A DNA stretch of 50,452 nt, from positions 1-50,452 of the forward strand of contig CACXEH010000107.1 of the NCBI GenBank assembly GCA_902766625.1. The letters run 5' to 3'. This stretch comes from an uncultured Bacteroidales bacterium. GTDB taxonomy: Bacteria; Bacteroidota; Bacteroidia; Bacteroidales; Bacteroidaceae. Every line of letters begins with the position of its first letter. The stretch's first letter is position 1. Position numbers and translations under genes: made by a program. Under the pieces are notes generated by a model that was not told the DNA's origin, searched no databases, and worked only from the letters and a program-made list of their open reading frames with translations. Below, piece after piece: positions 1-10,720 of the stretch.

Positions 1-141
1 TACCGCTACGTCATGCAGCCCGAACTGTACATCAGCCTCAAAGAGCAGAAGGTCATCCGTGAGGCAGCCCTCAGGAGCGGCGTGATGGAGGCTTGCTGGG
101 ATGCGGGTAAGGTGTATGGGCTGATGGTGTGCAGGGGGTGA
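1..141 (+). CDS. C-terminal 46 residues of an unidentified protein (5' end outside window)
   Basis: Reading frame 1 is open from the window edge to a TGA at 139-141. The visible tail reads YRYVMQPELYISLKEQ... and ends ...GLMVCRG. I do not recognise the family from this fragment. It converges on the minus-strand GH127-like gene with only five bases between the two stop codons. High-GC codon use matches the next several kilobases, so it is probably a real gene end rather than a chance open frame. Confidence 0.5.
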   Translation, partial: YRYVMQPELYISLKEQKVIREAALRSGVMEACWDAGKVYGLMVCRG

Positions 142-146
142 GGGGC

Positions 147-1235
147 TTACTTTACGACGGGCTTAAAGACGTGTGGCAGCAGCTTGTCGGTGTTCCAGAA
201 ATAGGGACGTGCCTCGTAGGTTCCTGTCGGTTGGCCCTGTGCGTCGTAAGACTTGGACGTCAGGATGGTGGTATTCTCCTCAAGGCGGAAATCGTTGGAA
301 ATGCCGTCCTTGGGGTTGATGTGGTCGGCGTGGTCGGCGGCGTAGACCAGCGGTCCGCGCTGGAGAGCCACCTTGTGGGGGTCTTGCTTGTCGGTGGCGC
401 GGATGACGGGCGAGTTGAGGGCATATTTCACCATGTCGCCGTTCTTCCACTTGCGGCGGATGACGTAATAGCCGTCCACCACCTCCGCCTCGGGAGGTTC
501 GCCGTTGATATAGACAGCCACCCTGGCGCCGTTCTGCGAAGCGTTGTAGGAAGCGGGGAAGCCGGTTGCCTTCACCCATCCGGGCAGGCGCAGATGCAGC
601 GTGAACTCCTGTTCACGGTCCATCGCCAGGCGGAACAGGCACTGGGCGTACCACGGTATGCTTGCGGTGGCGAGGACCTTGAAATCAAGGTCGTCGGTCA
701 CGACGTGGGCATTGTGTCTGACCAGCAGGTTAATATAGACATCCTTGCCGTCGATGGCGTAAACCATCTGCGGAACGGCGGAGAGTATCCGTGCGACATC
801 CTTCCTGTCGGCCTGTGACGAGGGGTCGTGCCATGCGCCTGCCACCTCGTTGAACATGGCGCGTTCGCAGATATCGAAATAACTGCTCCGGCGGGTCAGC
901 AATGTCAGTTCAAAGGCGCGCATGGCGACATCGGCGGCAGACTTAAACCGTCCGGCGGCGCCGGTCAGTCCCTTCTCGCATCCCGTCAGCGAGATGCGGG
1001 GTTCCAGGTGTCGGTAAGCCGCCTGCAGCTTCGGCAGCTGCGACATCCTGGGCTTAATGGCGACGGGGCGGGACTGGAGAGAAGGGCATAGCGTCAGGGC
1101 GGAGTCCACCATCTCCAGCCAGAAAAAATCATCCAGTGTGACACTGTCGGGATGGACGGTGCGCAACGGTTTCTGAGCCTGCAGGGTGGACAGGCAGAGC
1201 ATGCTCAGGCTGATAAAAAACGTAAACTTACTCAT
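147..1235 (-). CDS. Degenerate, internally deleted GH127 (DUF1680) beta-L-arabinofuranosidase-like protein
   Basis: The 362-residue product starts with a signal peptide ending near LQAQ and then VTLDDFFW, which resembles the start of exported GH127 enzymes. The C-terminal half carries the family's beta-sandwich signatures: LRLPGWVK, VYINGE, GYYVIRRKWKNGD and ALQRGPLVYAAD. Family members usually have about 600-800 residues. Here the (alpha/alpha)6 barrel is largely absent: YFDICERAMFN (the usual YxDxxERxxYN stretch) is followed almost at once by DRKDVARIL, where active enzymes have an adjacent Cys pair (CCPxN-like) before the same VAR-L stretch. The catalytic Cys pair and the region of the acid/base Glu are not visible. 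I infer an inactive remnant that keeps an open frame. A minus-strand -7 box lies at 1342-1349. Confidence 0.75.
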   Translation of the reverse strand: MSKFTFFISLSMLCLSTLQAQKPLRTVHPDSVTLDDFFWLEMVDSALTLCPSLQSRPVAIKPRMSQLPKLQAAYRHLEPRISLTGCEKGLTGAAGRFKSAADVAMRAFELTLLTRRSSYFDICERAMFNEVAGAWHDPSSQADRKDVARILSAVPQMVYAIDGKDVYINLLVRHNAHVVTDDLDFKVLATASIPWYAQCLFRLAMDREQEFTLHLRLPGWVKATGFPASYNASQNGARVAVYINGEPPEAEVVDGYYVIRRKWKNGDMVKYALNSPVIRATDKQDPHKVALQRGPLVYAADHADHINPKDGISNDFRLEENTTILTSKSYDAQGQPTGTYEARPYFWNTDKLLPHVFKPVVK

Positions 1236-1341
1236 GGGCTGTTACATTCTCTCCGCAGCCAACATCGTTGCTGTGCAGTAAAAATTGTACAGTGCACGTA
1301 GCGTTTTGGCGACATGGCGGAGTGATAACATCTTTATGGTG

Positions 1342-1349
1342 CAAAAATA
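1342..1349 (-). promoter_or_regulatory. Bacteroidetes -7 box for the GH127-like gene
   Basis: Minus-strand TATTTTTG fits TAnnTTTG. It would give a leader of about 100 nt before the ATG at 1235. No clear -33 element was seen. Confidence 0.4.
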
Positions 1350-1404
1350 ACGAAATCGGCCTAAATCTTATCCGCTGATACATTTAAATAATGATAAAAT
1401 TATG

Positions 1405-1412
1405 TAACTTTG
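1405..1412 (+). promoter_or_regulatory. Bacteroidetes -7 box for the DPP III operon
   Basis: TAACTTTG fits TAnnTTTG. Transcription would begin near 1419, so the in-frame TTG at 1410 cannot be the start codon; the ATG at 1485 fits instead. Confidence 0.55.
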
Positions 1413-1484
1413 TTTGGATTTAGGCAAATGAAAAGCCTGTCTGAAACTGCTTTTCCAGTAAGTAGAATATCCAAAACAAAGAAA

Positions 1485-3521
1485 ATGAACAAATTAAAAT
1501 CATTCATGATGATAAGTGCTTTTGCGTTATCTTCGCCGGCAGTCCAAGCCGCCGACGGTTTCAGCTATGCCAACGAAAAATTCGCCGACATACAGATGCT
1601 GCGTTACAAAGTGGAAGGCTTCGAGCAGCTGACCCTGCAGCAGAAAACCCTGATATACTACCTCTCCGAGGCGGCGCTCTACGGTCGGGACATCCTCTTT
1701 GACCAGAACGGTGCCTACAACCTGCGCATCCGCAAAATGCTCGAGACTGTCTATACCGACTATCAGGGCAGCAGGGAGAGCAAAGACTTCAAGGCGCTGA
1801 CCGAATACCTCAAGCGCGTGTGGTTCAGCAACGGCATACACCATCATTACGGTTCGGAGAAATTCGTGCCGGGTTTCTCCCAGACCTTCTTCCGCAACGC
1901 CCTCAAGAGCGTTGACCGCAAAAAACTGCCGCTGGAGCAGGGGCAGACGGTGGACAGGCTCTGTGACGAAATCTTCCCTGTCATCTTTGACCCTGCGGTA
2001 TATCCCATGCGCGTCAACCAGAAAGACGGTGAGGACCTCATACAGACCTCGGGCGAAAACTACTACGGGCGGGGCATCACCCAGGCCGAAGTGGAGGACT
2101 TCTATGCCGGCATGCGGAAGACGGGCGACGAGCGCCCTGTGATGTACGGTCTCAACAGCAGGCTGGTCAAGGAAAACGGCCGGCTCGTAGAAAAGAAGTG
2201 GACCACCACGGGACTCTATGCCGAAGCCATCTCCCGGATTGTGGCCAACCTGAAGAAAGCCCTTCCCTTTGCCGAGAGCGAGGCGCAGAAAGCCGTCATC
2301 GGCAAACTCATAGACTTCTACGTGAGCGGTGACCTGAAAGATTTTGACGCCTACAGCATCCTGTGGGTGCAAAACACCGACGACCTCGTGGACTTCACCA
2401 ACGGATTCATAGAGGTCTATGGCGATCCGCTGGGTTTCAAGGGCAGTTGGGAAGGCTTTGCCAACTTCAAGGACCTTGCCACTACGGCGCGTACGGAGAC
2501 ACTCAGCCGTAATGCGCAATGGTTTGAGGACCACTCGCCGGTGGACCCGCGTTTCAAGAAAAAAGAATGTAAAGGCATCAGTGCCAAAGTCATCAACGCC
2601 GCCATCCTTGCCGGTGACCTCTATCCCTCGTCCGCTATCGGCATCAACCTGCCCAACTCCAACTGGATCAGGAAGGAATACGGTTCAAAGAGCGTCACCA
2701 TAGGCAACCTGACTGATGCGTACAACAAAGCCGCCCACGGCAACGGCTTTGACGAGGAATTTATCTACGGCAGTGACATCAAAGCCCTTATCAAACAATA
2801 CGGTGACCTCTGCGACGACCTGCACACAGACCTTCACGAATGTCTGGGTCACGGCAGCGGCAAAATGCTTCCCGGTGTCTCCGACGACTCGCTGAAAGCC
2901 TACGGATCGACCATAGAGGAAGCCCGTGCCGACCTCTTTGCCCTCTACTACCTCGCCGACGGCAAACTGGTGGAACTCGGACTCACGCCGACCCCTGACG
3001 CCTACAAATCGCAATACTACACATATATGCTCAACGGTCTGATGACGCAACTCGTGCGCATCAAGCCGGGCAACACCATAGAAGAAGCCCACATGCGCAA
3101 CCGTGCGCTCATAGCCCGCTGGGTGTATGAGCACGGCAAGGCGGACAACGTCGTGGAACTCTTCAAGCAGAAAAACAAGACCTACATGCGCATCAACGAC
3201 TATGGCAAACTGCGCACACTCTTCGCACAGCTGCTTGCGGAGATACAGCGTGTCAAGAGCACGGGCGACTACAAAGGCGCGCGCCAGCTGGTGGAAAACT
3301 ATGGCGTAAAAGTTGACGGGGCACTGCACAAAGAACTGCTCCAACGCTACAAGAAACTCAACATATCTCCCTACAAGGGATTCATCAATCCTGTTTACAC
3401 CGCCGTCAAGGACAGCCGGGGCAACATCAAGGATGTCAGAATCTCATACACCGAGACATACGAGCACCAGATGCTGCGCTACAGTGCGGACTATGGCACA
3501 TTGCCGTATATCAACAAATAA
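1485..3521 (+). CDS. Dipeptidyl peptidase III (M49 zinc metallopeptidase), exported
   Basis: The 678-residue protein releases dipeptides from peptide N-termini. The zinc motif HECLGH, the HExxGH form specific to family M49, lies around residues 451-456. The third zinc ligand is the Glu in EEARAD about 25 residues later. The ATG at 1485 gives MNKLKSFMMISAFALSS...VQA, a standard Sec signal peptide, so the enzyme is probably periplasmic. The in-frame ATG at 1428 would add a non-signal-like extension. Length agrees with bacterial DPP III (about 675-700). It is first in a plus-strand run with an AlkD-like gene, a Fur-like gene, purA and a DUF5606 gene. Its last 19 bases are part of a direct repeat that recurs downstream. 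Confidence 0.9.
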   Translation: MNKLKSFMMISAFALSSPAVQAADGFSYANEKFADIQMLRYKVEGFEQLTLQQKTLIYYLSEAALYGRDILFDQNGAYNLRIRKMLETVYTDYQGSRESKDFKALTEYLKRVWFSNGIHHHYGSEKFVPGFSQTFFRNALKSVDRKKLPLEQGQTVDRLCDEIFPVIFDPAVYPMRVNQKDGEDLIQTSGENYYGRGITQAEVEDFYAGMRKTGDERPVMYGLNSRLVKENGRLVEKKWTTTGLYAEAISRIVANLKKALPFAESEAQKAVIGKLIDFYVSGDLKDFDAYSILWVQNTDDLVDFTNGFIEVYGDPLGFKGSWEGFANFKDLATTARTETLSRNAQWFEDHSPVDPRFKKKECKGISAKVINAAILAGDLYPSSAIGINLPNSNWIRKEYGSKSVTIGNLTDAYNKAAHGNGFDEEFIYGSDIKALIKQYGDLCDDLHTDLHECLGHGSGKMLPGVSDDSLKAYGSTIEEARADLFALYYLADGKLVELGLTPTPDAYKSQYYTYMLNGLMTQLVRIKPGNTIEEAHMRNRALIARWVYEHGKADNVVELFKQKNKTYMRINDYGKLRTLFAQLLAEIQRVKSTGDYKGARQLVENYGVKVDGALHKELLQRYKKLNISPYKGFINPVYTAVKDSRGNIKDVRISYTETYEHQMLRYSADYGTLPYINK

Positions 3522-3604
3522 ATGACAGAAGAGACAGCTTTGGCAAATAGGTATCAAGAGCATGATAAGCCGTATATCAACAAATAAATGACAGAAGAGA
3601 CAGC
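3503..3604 (+). repeat. 66-bp-period direct repeat creating a 21-codon mini-ORF
   Basis: A 36-bp sequence at 3503-3538 is repeated exactly at 3569-3604. It spans the last DPP III codons, the stop, and the first 17 bases of the next gene (ATGACAGAAGAGACAGC). The first copy therefore starts a mini-ORF at 3522 (MTEETALANRYQEHDKPYIN + K) that ends at 3587 with a second copy of the DPP III tail YINK-stop. The next base, 3588, begins the genuine downstream gene. The joints are TAA immediately followed by ATG both times. A recent tandem duplication across a stop/start junction is the simplest explanation. Confidence 0.85.
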
Positions 3605-4192
3605 CCATACGATACGCGCCATCAAACAGGAACTGCACGCCATGATGAACGGTCCTGTCAGTAACTCGCTCCGCGACAAGGGACTGAGATACCGTATAAT
3701 ATATGGTGTGGAGTGGAACCGTCTGCTGGACTTTGCCGCCAGTCTGGGGCAGAGCAGCGAACTGGCCGGTGCGTTGTGGAAAGAAGACATCAGGGAGTGC
3801 CGTCTGCTGGCAGGCCTGGTGCAGCCGGCTGACGAATTTCCCGAAGAACTGGCGGAGATATGGATAGAGGACATGCACTATCCCGAAGAGGCGCAGTACA
3901 CCACGATGACCCTCTTCCAGAACCTGCCGTATGCCAAAAAAGCGGCTTTCAAGTGGATAGCCAGAGAAAACGGCATGTACCAGCTCTGCGGATTCCTGCT
4001 CTTCGCCCGCCTCTTTATGAAAAACGACAAGGCCGTGGACGACAGAAGCGCCAACGAATTTCTGGACCAGGCGCAGAGCCTGATACGCACAGACAATGCG
4101 GCTCTGAAATCAGCCGTCACCAACGCACTGATGAGATACGCATCCATGGGAGAGATAGAAACCGTCAAGTCCAACAGAATATTAGAACAGGC

Positions 4193-4196
<4 letters not shown>
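3588..4196 (+). CDS. AlkD-like HEAT-repeat protein (putative DNA alkylation repair)
   Basis: The 202-residue product is almost wholly alpha-helical. The opening (TIRAIKQELHAMMNGPVSNS followed by LRDKGLRYRIIYGVE) resembles the compact DNA alkylation repair proteins of Bacteroidetes, which are built of HEAT-like repeats and recognise damaged bases. I place it there from pattern memory, not from an alignment, and see no residue that proves glycosylase activity. The start at 3588 directly abuts the mini-ORF stop. Its stop overlaps the start of the Fur-like gene (ATGA), so the two are probably translationally coupled. It could instead be a HEAT protein with another role. Confidence 0.6.
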
Positions 4197-5936
<1,740 letters not shown>

Positions 5937-5960
5937 ACTTAATAATTACAATAATAAAAT

Positions 5961-6392
5961 ATGGAAAAAACAATATTAGCCATTTCAGGAAAATCAGGTC
6001 TATATGTCATGGTGTCGAGAGGACGCTCAACCATCATCGTGGAGACACTCGACGAACAAAAGAAAAGATTCGCAGTGGGACTGCATGACAAAATAACGTC
6101 ACTGAACGATGTGTCAATGTACACCGACGGTGACGACACGCCGCTCCTGACGGTATTCAATAATATCAAGACAATGCAGGACGGCAAGCCCGTTGACCTC
6201 GACCCCAAGAAAGCCAGCAAAGAACAGCTGGAGGACTTCATGGCGAAAGCCCTGCCGGACTACGACCGCGACCGCGTGTATCAGAACGACATCCGCAAAC
6301 TCATAACGTGGTATAACATACTGGTCACAAACGGCATCACCGACTTTGACCTGCCGGAAGAACAAAGCGAAGAAGCTCAGGAAGAGGCATAA
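5961..6392 (+). CDS. DUF5606 domain protein
   Basis: The 143-residue protein starts with ILAISGKSGLYVMVSRGRST, the signature of a small Bacteroidetes-specific family (DUF5606) of unknown function. The N-terminal half looks like a small beta barrel; the C-terminus is acidic (PEEQSEEAQEEA). No signal peptide is present, so it is cytoplasmic. It lies 24 bases after purA with no terminator between, and is followed by a strong terminator, so it is the last gene of the DPP III-to-DUF5606 run. Confidence 0.8.
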   Translation: MEKTILAISGKSGLYVMVSRGRSTIIVETLDEQKKRFAVGLHDKITSLNDVSMYTDGDDTPLLTVFNNIKTMQDGKPVDLDPKKASKEQLEDFMAKALPDYDRDRVYQNDIRKLITWYNILVTNGITDFDLPEEQSEEAQEEA

Positions 6393-6422
6393 GACTCATC
6401 CGGCATTACGGCTTTACAGATG

Positions 6423-6470
6423 TGCGGACATTTTGGCAAAGATAGCGCCAAAATGTCCGCATTTGTTTTT
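6423..6470 (+). terminator. Rho-independent terminator after the purA/DUF5606 run
   Basis: A perfect 15-bp stem pairs 6423-6437 (TGCGGACATTTTGGC) with 6447-6461, with a nine-base loop, followed by TTTGTTTTT. Confidence 0.9.
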
Positions 6471-6519
6471 GGCACTGGATTTGATTTCTAACCAGTGAAC
6501 CATAAAAAAGCAACGTATT

Positions 6520-8694
6520 ATGGAAATGAACAATTATAATGCAGGACAAGAGCAGGGCAAGGCTTTGGACAGATATGCCAGAGACTTGGTGAAAGACGCG
6601 CGTGACGGTAAGCTGGACCCTGTCATCGGACGTGACGATGAGATAAGGCGGGTATTGCAGATACTGAGCCGGCGTACAAAAAACAACCCTATCCTCGTCG
6701 GAGAGCCGGGAACAGGCAAGACTGCCATTGCAGAAGGTTTGGCGCAGCGCATCGTCAGAGGTGACGTGCCGGAAAACCTGAAGCACAAACAACTCTACTC
6801 ACTCGACATGGGAGCCCTGGTAGCCGGAGCGATGTACAAGGGCGAGTTTGAGGAACGTCTGAAAAGCGTCATCAAGGAAGTCGGGGAGAGCAACGGCAAC
6901 ATCATCCTCTTTATTGACGAGATACACACTCTGGTTGGTGCAGGCAAGAGCGAGGGTGCGATGGATGCCGCAAACATACTGAAACCGGCGTTGTCGAGAG
7001 GCGAATTGCGCTGTATCGGGGCGACGACATTGGATGAATATCAAAAATATTTCGAGAAAGACAAGGCACTGGACCGCCGTTTCCAAATCGTCATCGTGGA
7101 TGAGCCGACGGTAGAGGACAGTATATCCATACTGAGAGGACTCAAAGAACGATACGAAAACCATCATAAGGTGCGTATCCAGGACGACGCAGTCATTGCC
7201 GCCGTACAGTTGTCATCGCGCTACATTACCAGCCGTTTCCTGCCAGACAAGGCGATAGACCTGATGGATGAGGCGGCGGCGAAGTTGAGCATTGAGCGCA
7301 ACTCCATGCCAGAGGAACTGGATGACGTGACGCGCCGCCTGCGCCAGCTGGAGATAGAGCGCGAAGCCATCAAACGCGAAAAAGACACCGAAAAACTCGA
7401 ACAACTCAGTAATGAAATAGACACGCTGAGGAAAGAAGAAACAAAAATACGCACGCAGTGGCAGAGCGAGAAATCGGTTGACGAAAAGATACAGAAAGAC
7501 AAAGACGAAATAGAACAACTCAAATTTCAGGCTGAAAAAGCCGAGCGCGAAGGCGATTACGGTAAGGTAGCAGAAATACGCTATGGCAGGTTGCAGGCAT
7601 TGGAGGATGACATCGTCCGGCTGAAAGAACAGCAGAAAGCCGCCTCGCAGGGTGAGACCTTGTTGAAAGAAGAAGTCACCAGTGAGGATATTGCCGACGT
7701 CGTGAGCCATTGGACAGGCATACCCGTGTCTAAAATGCTGCAGAGCGAGCGCGACAAACTGCTTCACATGGAAGAAACCCTCCACCAGCGCGTGATAGGT
7801 CAGGACGAGGCCATCAAGGCTGTCAGCGATGCTGTGAGACGGAGCCGTGCGGGCATACAGGACCCTAATCGGCCGATAGGCTCCTTCATCTTCATGGGTA
7901 CGACGGGTGTCGGCAAGACCGAACTGGCGAAAGCCCTGGCAGAATATCTGTTTGACGACGAAACCATGATGACGCGAATTGATATGAGTGAATACCAAGA
8001 GAAATACAGTGTCTCGCGTCTGATAGGTGCTCCTCCGGGCTATGTCGGGTATGACGAAGGCGGTCAGCTGACCGAGGCGGTGCGCCGTAAACCTTATTCC
8101 GTCATTTTGTTTGACGAAATAGAAAAAGCACATCCCGACGTCTTCAATATCCTGCTACAGGTATTGGACGACGGACGTCTCACCGACAACAAAGGCAGGA
8201 CGGTCAATTTCAAGAACACCATTATCATCATGACGAGTAACCTCGGCAGCGACAACATCCAGCGGTATTTTGAAAAGATGGACAACATGGCTGCGGGTGA
8301 GCGTGATGCGAAAAAGGTAGAAATGCATGCGGCGATGCTAAACATACTTAAAGGCCATTTCCGTCCGGAGTTCTTGAACCGTATCGATGAAATTATCATA
8401 TTCGAACCGCTTCATCAGAAGGAGATTGAGGCCATTGTAAGACTCCAGATTGCACAGGTCAACAAACATCTGCTTGAAAACGGTACCAACTTGCAAGTCA
8501 CCGATGCCGCCGTCAGCTATCTTGCCCAGGCAGGATTTGACGCTGAATTTGGCGCAAGACCGGTCAAGAGGGCTATCCAAAGAGATTTGCTGAATACCTT
8601 GAGCCGGACCATACTTGAAGGCAAACTGCAAAAAGACGTGCCTATTGTCGCAGACTTGCGTGACGGGCAGATAGTCTTCGGGAATGCGGAATAA
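6520..8694 (+). CDS. clpB: ClpB-type AAA+ disaggregase lacking the N-terminal domain
   Basis: The 724-residue protein has two AAA+ modules: Walker A GEPGTGKT at residues 61-68 with FIDEIH downstream, and Walker A GTTGVGKT near 460 with LFDEIEKAH. Between them lies the ClpB middle coiled coil (about 310-430; [19 protein letters not shown]...). The pore loops MYKGEFEER and GYVGYDEGG are present. No ClpP-binding IGF-type loop was noticed. ClpB normally has about 860 residues with a 150-residue N-terminal repeat domain; here only [14 protein letters not shown] precedes ALDRYARDL, where the first AAA+ module begins. A terminator lies just upstream, so no missed N-domain can be encoded in frame. 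It should still remodel aggregates with DnaK, but without N-domain substrate docking. Confidence 0.93.
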   Translation: MEMNNYNAGQEQGKALDRYARDLVKDARDGKLDPVIGRDDEIRRVLQILSRRTKNNPILVGEPGTGKTAIAEGLAQRIVRGDVPENLKHKQLYSLDMGALVAGAMYKGEFEERLKSVIKEVGESNGNIILFIDEIHTLVGAGKSEGAMDAANILKPALSRGELRCIGATTLDEYQKYFEKDKALDRRFQIVIVDEPTVEDSISILRGLKERYENHHKVRIQDDAVIAAVQLSSRYITSRFLPDKAIDLMDEAAAKLSIERNSMPEELDDVTRRLRQLEIEREAIKREKDTEKLEQLSNEIDTLRKEETKIRTQWQSEKSVDEKIQKDKDEIEQLKFQAEKAEREGDYGKVAEIRYGRLQALEDDIVRLKEQQKAASQGETLLKEEVTSEDIADVVSHWTGIPVSKMLQSERDKLLHMEETLHQRVIGQDEAIKAVSDAVRRSRAGIQDPNRPIGSFIFMGTTGVGKTELAKALAEYLFDDETMMTRIDMSEYQEKYSVSRLIGAPPGYVGYDEGGQLTEAVRRKPYSVILFDEIEKAHPDVFNILLQVLDDGRLTDNKGRTVNFKNTIIIMTSNLGSDNIQRYFEKMDNMAAGERDAKKVEMHAAMLNILKGHFRPEFLNRIDEIIIFEPLHQKEIEAIVRLQIAQVNKHLLENGTNLQVTDAAVSYLAQAGFDAEFGARPVKRAIQRDLLNTLSRTILEGKLQKDVPIVADLRDGQIVFGNAE

Positions 8695-8712
8695 ACGCAG
8701 AGCGTATATAGT

Positions 8713-8747
8713 GAAAGCCGCCTTTAATAAGGGCGGCTTTCATTTTG
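8713..8747 (+). terminator. Terminator after clpB
   Basis: The stem GAAAGCCGCC (8713-8722) pairs with GGCGGCTTTC (8732-8741), followed by a short ATTTTG tail. The right arm contains the first bases of the coaE stop codon (minus strand, 8740-8742), so the two genes share this DNA. Confidence 0.75.
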
Positions 8748-9336
8748 ATGTTATGGAATGGAGGAGATGGTCTATTTGAGGTTCGAGTGGTTGCGTGCCG
8801 TCGTTGACAATCACGCCATCTGCCTTGGCGGCTCTTTCCGCGTCAGTTAGCTGCAATGCCATAATCCGCAGGACATGTTCGCGTGAGTGGCCGTCGCGGT
8901 TTATGACACGGGCGATTTTCACCTCTTCGGGTGCGGTGACAGCGATGGCGTAATCCACATCCTCGTTATAGCCCGACTCAAACAGCAAGGCACATTCAAC
9001 GGCAACGACAGGACATGTTTGTGCTTTTAGCCATTGTCTCATGCGGCGACGTGTCGCAGGATGAACGAGGGCATCGACATGCCGGGCATATTGTTCCCCC
9101 TGTGCAATGTAAGCTGAAAGCAGAGCCTTGTTTAGTGTACCATCGCTTAGGATAATGGGTGAACCCGTCAAGTCGGACAGTTTCTTCTGAAGCTGCCTGT
9201 TCTCCAGCATTTCCTGTTTGGCTTCGTAGTCAGTATAAAAAACGGGAATGCCACGTTGCTCCAGCAGGCGACATATATATGTCTTGCCGCTTCCAATGCC
9301 ACCGGTGATGCCGATACTATTCTTCTTCTGTGACAT
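8740..9336 (-). CDS. coaE: Dephospho-CoA kinase
   Basis: It phosphorylates dephospho-CoA at the ribose 3' position, the last step of CoA synthesis. The 198-residue product begins MSQKKNSIGITGGIGSGK, with the P-loop GGIGSGK, and contains FYTDYEAK, LVHPATRRRM and ECALLFESGY, all typical. The ATG at 9336 was chosen over an upstream in-frame ATG (9387), because the longer form adds a non-conserved 17-residue leader lying inside ybbR. The gene overlaps the end of ybbR by 20 bases and is last in nusB-yajC-ybbR-coaE. Confidence 0.94.
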   Translation of the reverse strand: MSQKKNSIGITGGIGSGKTYICRLLEQRGIPVFYTDYEAKQEMLENRQLQKKLSDLTGSPIILSDGTLNKALLSAYIAQGEQYARHVDALVHPATRRRMRQWLKAQTCPVVAVECALLFESGYNEDVDYAIAVTAPEEVKIARVINRDGHSREHVLRIMALQLTDAERAAKADGVIVNDGTQPLEPQIDHLLHSITSK

Positions 9337-10345
9337 CTTCGATGAGATAATCAACATATTCCGGCACGATGCGGACACGGGAGACACCCGCGGGAACAGA
9401 CTTCAGAGAGAGGTGCAGTTTGCCGTTTGTGTTCTTCAAGACATCATCATAGCTGATGGCAATGACAAAGTCATCGGCATTAACTTGTTTGTACATGGCA
9501 GTACCTATCTGGAATGTCACTTGCACGCTCGAAGGGAAAGTCTTGAGGTCTTTCGTCGCAGGGAAGTTAATATGCTTGATGGGTACATTGACGGTCTTCT
9601 CCGTTATTTGATCAATATCAACCCGAAGCACGGTTGTCTCCGGAACAATCTTTGCTCCTTTAATCTTTGATAACGGGATACGCCGTATCGTCTTCTCTTT
9701 CAACTGTGAGAGCGTGACGTAATCAGTATATATGGTTGAGAGGGTATCAAGTATGCTCTTGGAACTATATACTGTCACGGAATCAGGATAGAGCTTGACG
9801 GATGAAATGTTGTAAAATTTATTTGTGCTTATAGATGCCCTCAACTTCACTGGAACTTTGGAGTGAAGCCCGAAGTTGTAATAATAATCTATAGTGCTGG
9901 GATTGATGGCCGTCACCTTGGTCGTGGCTTGTAGTTTTGCCAACAGTGTTTTGGTAATGTCATTGTTTTTCAAAATTACATGACCGGATTGCTGGTCGTA
10001 ATTCCTGAAATCAATATTCACAGTTGGCAGTCCACCTGAGTATTTGTACGAGAGCAACTGAGCGCCACGGTCTTTAAGGGTAACTTTGATATTGGGCGGC
10101 AGTGCGTTGGTGACAACGACATTCTCAGGGACATTCTTGAGGTTGAGCTTGAGATTAAAATCGATTTCCCGCTCTTCGTTCAGCGCGATAATATACCAAA
10201 ACAATGCCGACAGACTGAGGCAAACAAGGAAAACAAAGAAATTCCTGCGTGGCCGTAAGGACACCGGTTTCTTGTCTAACTTGATTTGTTTATACTTTGA
10301 CATTGCCGTTGATATATAATAAAACCATGAACGCTTACGGGCCAT
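9317..10345 (-). CDS. YbbR-domain membrane-anchored protein
   Basis: The 342-residue protein has a positively charged N-terminus and one transmembrane segment (FFVFLVCLSLSALFWYIIAL), followed by repeated beta-rich YbbR-like modules (LKNVPENVVVTNALPPNIKV and similar). YbbR proteins (CdaR in Firmicutes) are extracytoplasmic; in Firmicutes they regulate a diadenylate cyclase, but no cyclase gene is adjacent here. The start at 10345 or the internal ATG at 10303 (MSKYKQIKLDKKP) are both possible; neither changes the topology. It lies between yajC and coaE in one minus-strand operon. Confidence 0.85.
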   Translation of the reverse strand: MARKRSWFYYISTAMSKYKQIKLDKKPVSLRPRRNFFVFLVCLSLSALFWYIIALNEEREIDFNLKLNLKNVPENVVVTNALPPNIKVTLKDRGAQLLSYKYSGGLPTVNIDFRNYDQQSGHVILKNNDITKTLLAKLQATTKVTAINPSTIDYYYNFGLHSKVPVKLRASISTNKFYNISSVKLYPDSVTVYSSKSILDTLSTIYTDYVTLSQLKEKTIRRIPLSKIKGAKIVPETTVLRVDIDQITEKTVNVPIKHINFPATKDLKTFPSSVQVTFQIGTAMYKQVNADDFVIAISYDDVLKNTNGKLHLSLKSVPAGVSRVRIVPEYVDYLIEDVTEEE

Positions 10346-10392
10346 AAAGAATGTTCCGTAAGTCTCGCGTTATGCTGCTATCGGGACAGAAA

Positions 10393-10713
10393 TTACACCT
10401 GCTGGCTTAAGCCTTCGCGAGAGTATATGCAACTTTTCTCGATTTGAATCTTTACGCCAGAAGCAATTTCGACGGTGACTATATTATTTGCAGGGTCAAT
10501 CTGTTTTACCACTGCGTGGATGCCACCTGAGGTAATGACATTGTCACCGACTTGAAGTGAGTTGCGGAACTTCTCGATTTCTTTTTGTCTTTTCTTCTGT
10601 GGACGAATCATGAAAAAGTACATGATAGCGAAAACCGCAAGAATCATTATCCAGAAAGACCATTGTGAACCGCCTCCAGCCGCAGCTTGGAGCATAATTG
10701 TTAATGTTGTCAT
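10393..10713 (-). CDS. yajC: Preprotein translocase subunit YajC
   Basis: The 106-residue protein has one transmembrane helix (SFWIMILAVFAIMYFFMI) followed by the family motif RPQKKRQKE and the soluble domain LQVGDNVITSGGIHAVV. YajC accompanies SecDF in the inner membrane and supports protein export. It starts seven bases after the nusB stop and precedes ybbR by 47 bases. Confidence 0.95.
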   Translation of the reverse strand: MTTLTIMLQAAAGGGSQWSFWIMILAVFAIMYFFMIRPQKKRQKEIEKFRNSLQVGDNVITSGGIHAVVKQIDPANNIVTVEIASGVKIQIEKSCIYSREGLSQQV

Positions 10714-10720
10714 CTTTTTT

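Noticed and set aside
1410..1484. N-terminal extension of DPP III from the TTG at 1410
   Set aside because: It overlaps the -7 box and would place extra residues before a perfect signal peptide.
1527..2534. Long minus-strand open frame opposite DPP III
   Set aside because: Shadow of the real gene in a high-GC stretch; no recognisable motifs and the plus strand carries the M49 motif.
7213..8133. Minus-strand open frame opposite clpB
   Set aside because: Shadow of the ClpB coding frame; low-complexity Phe/Leu-rich translation.
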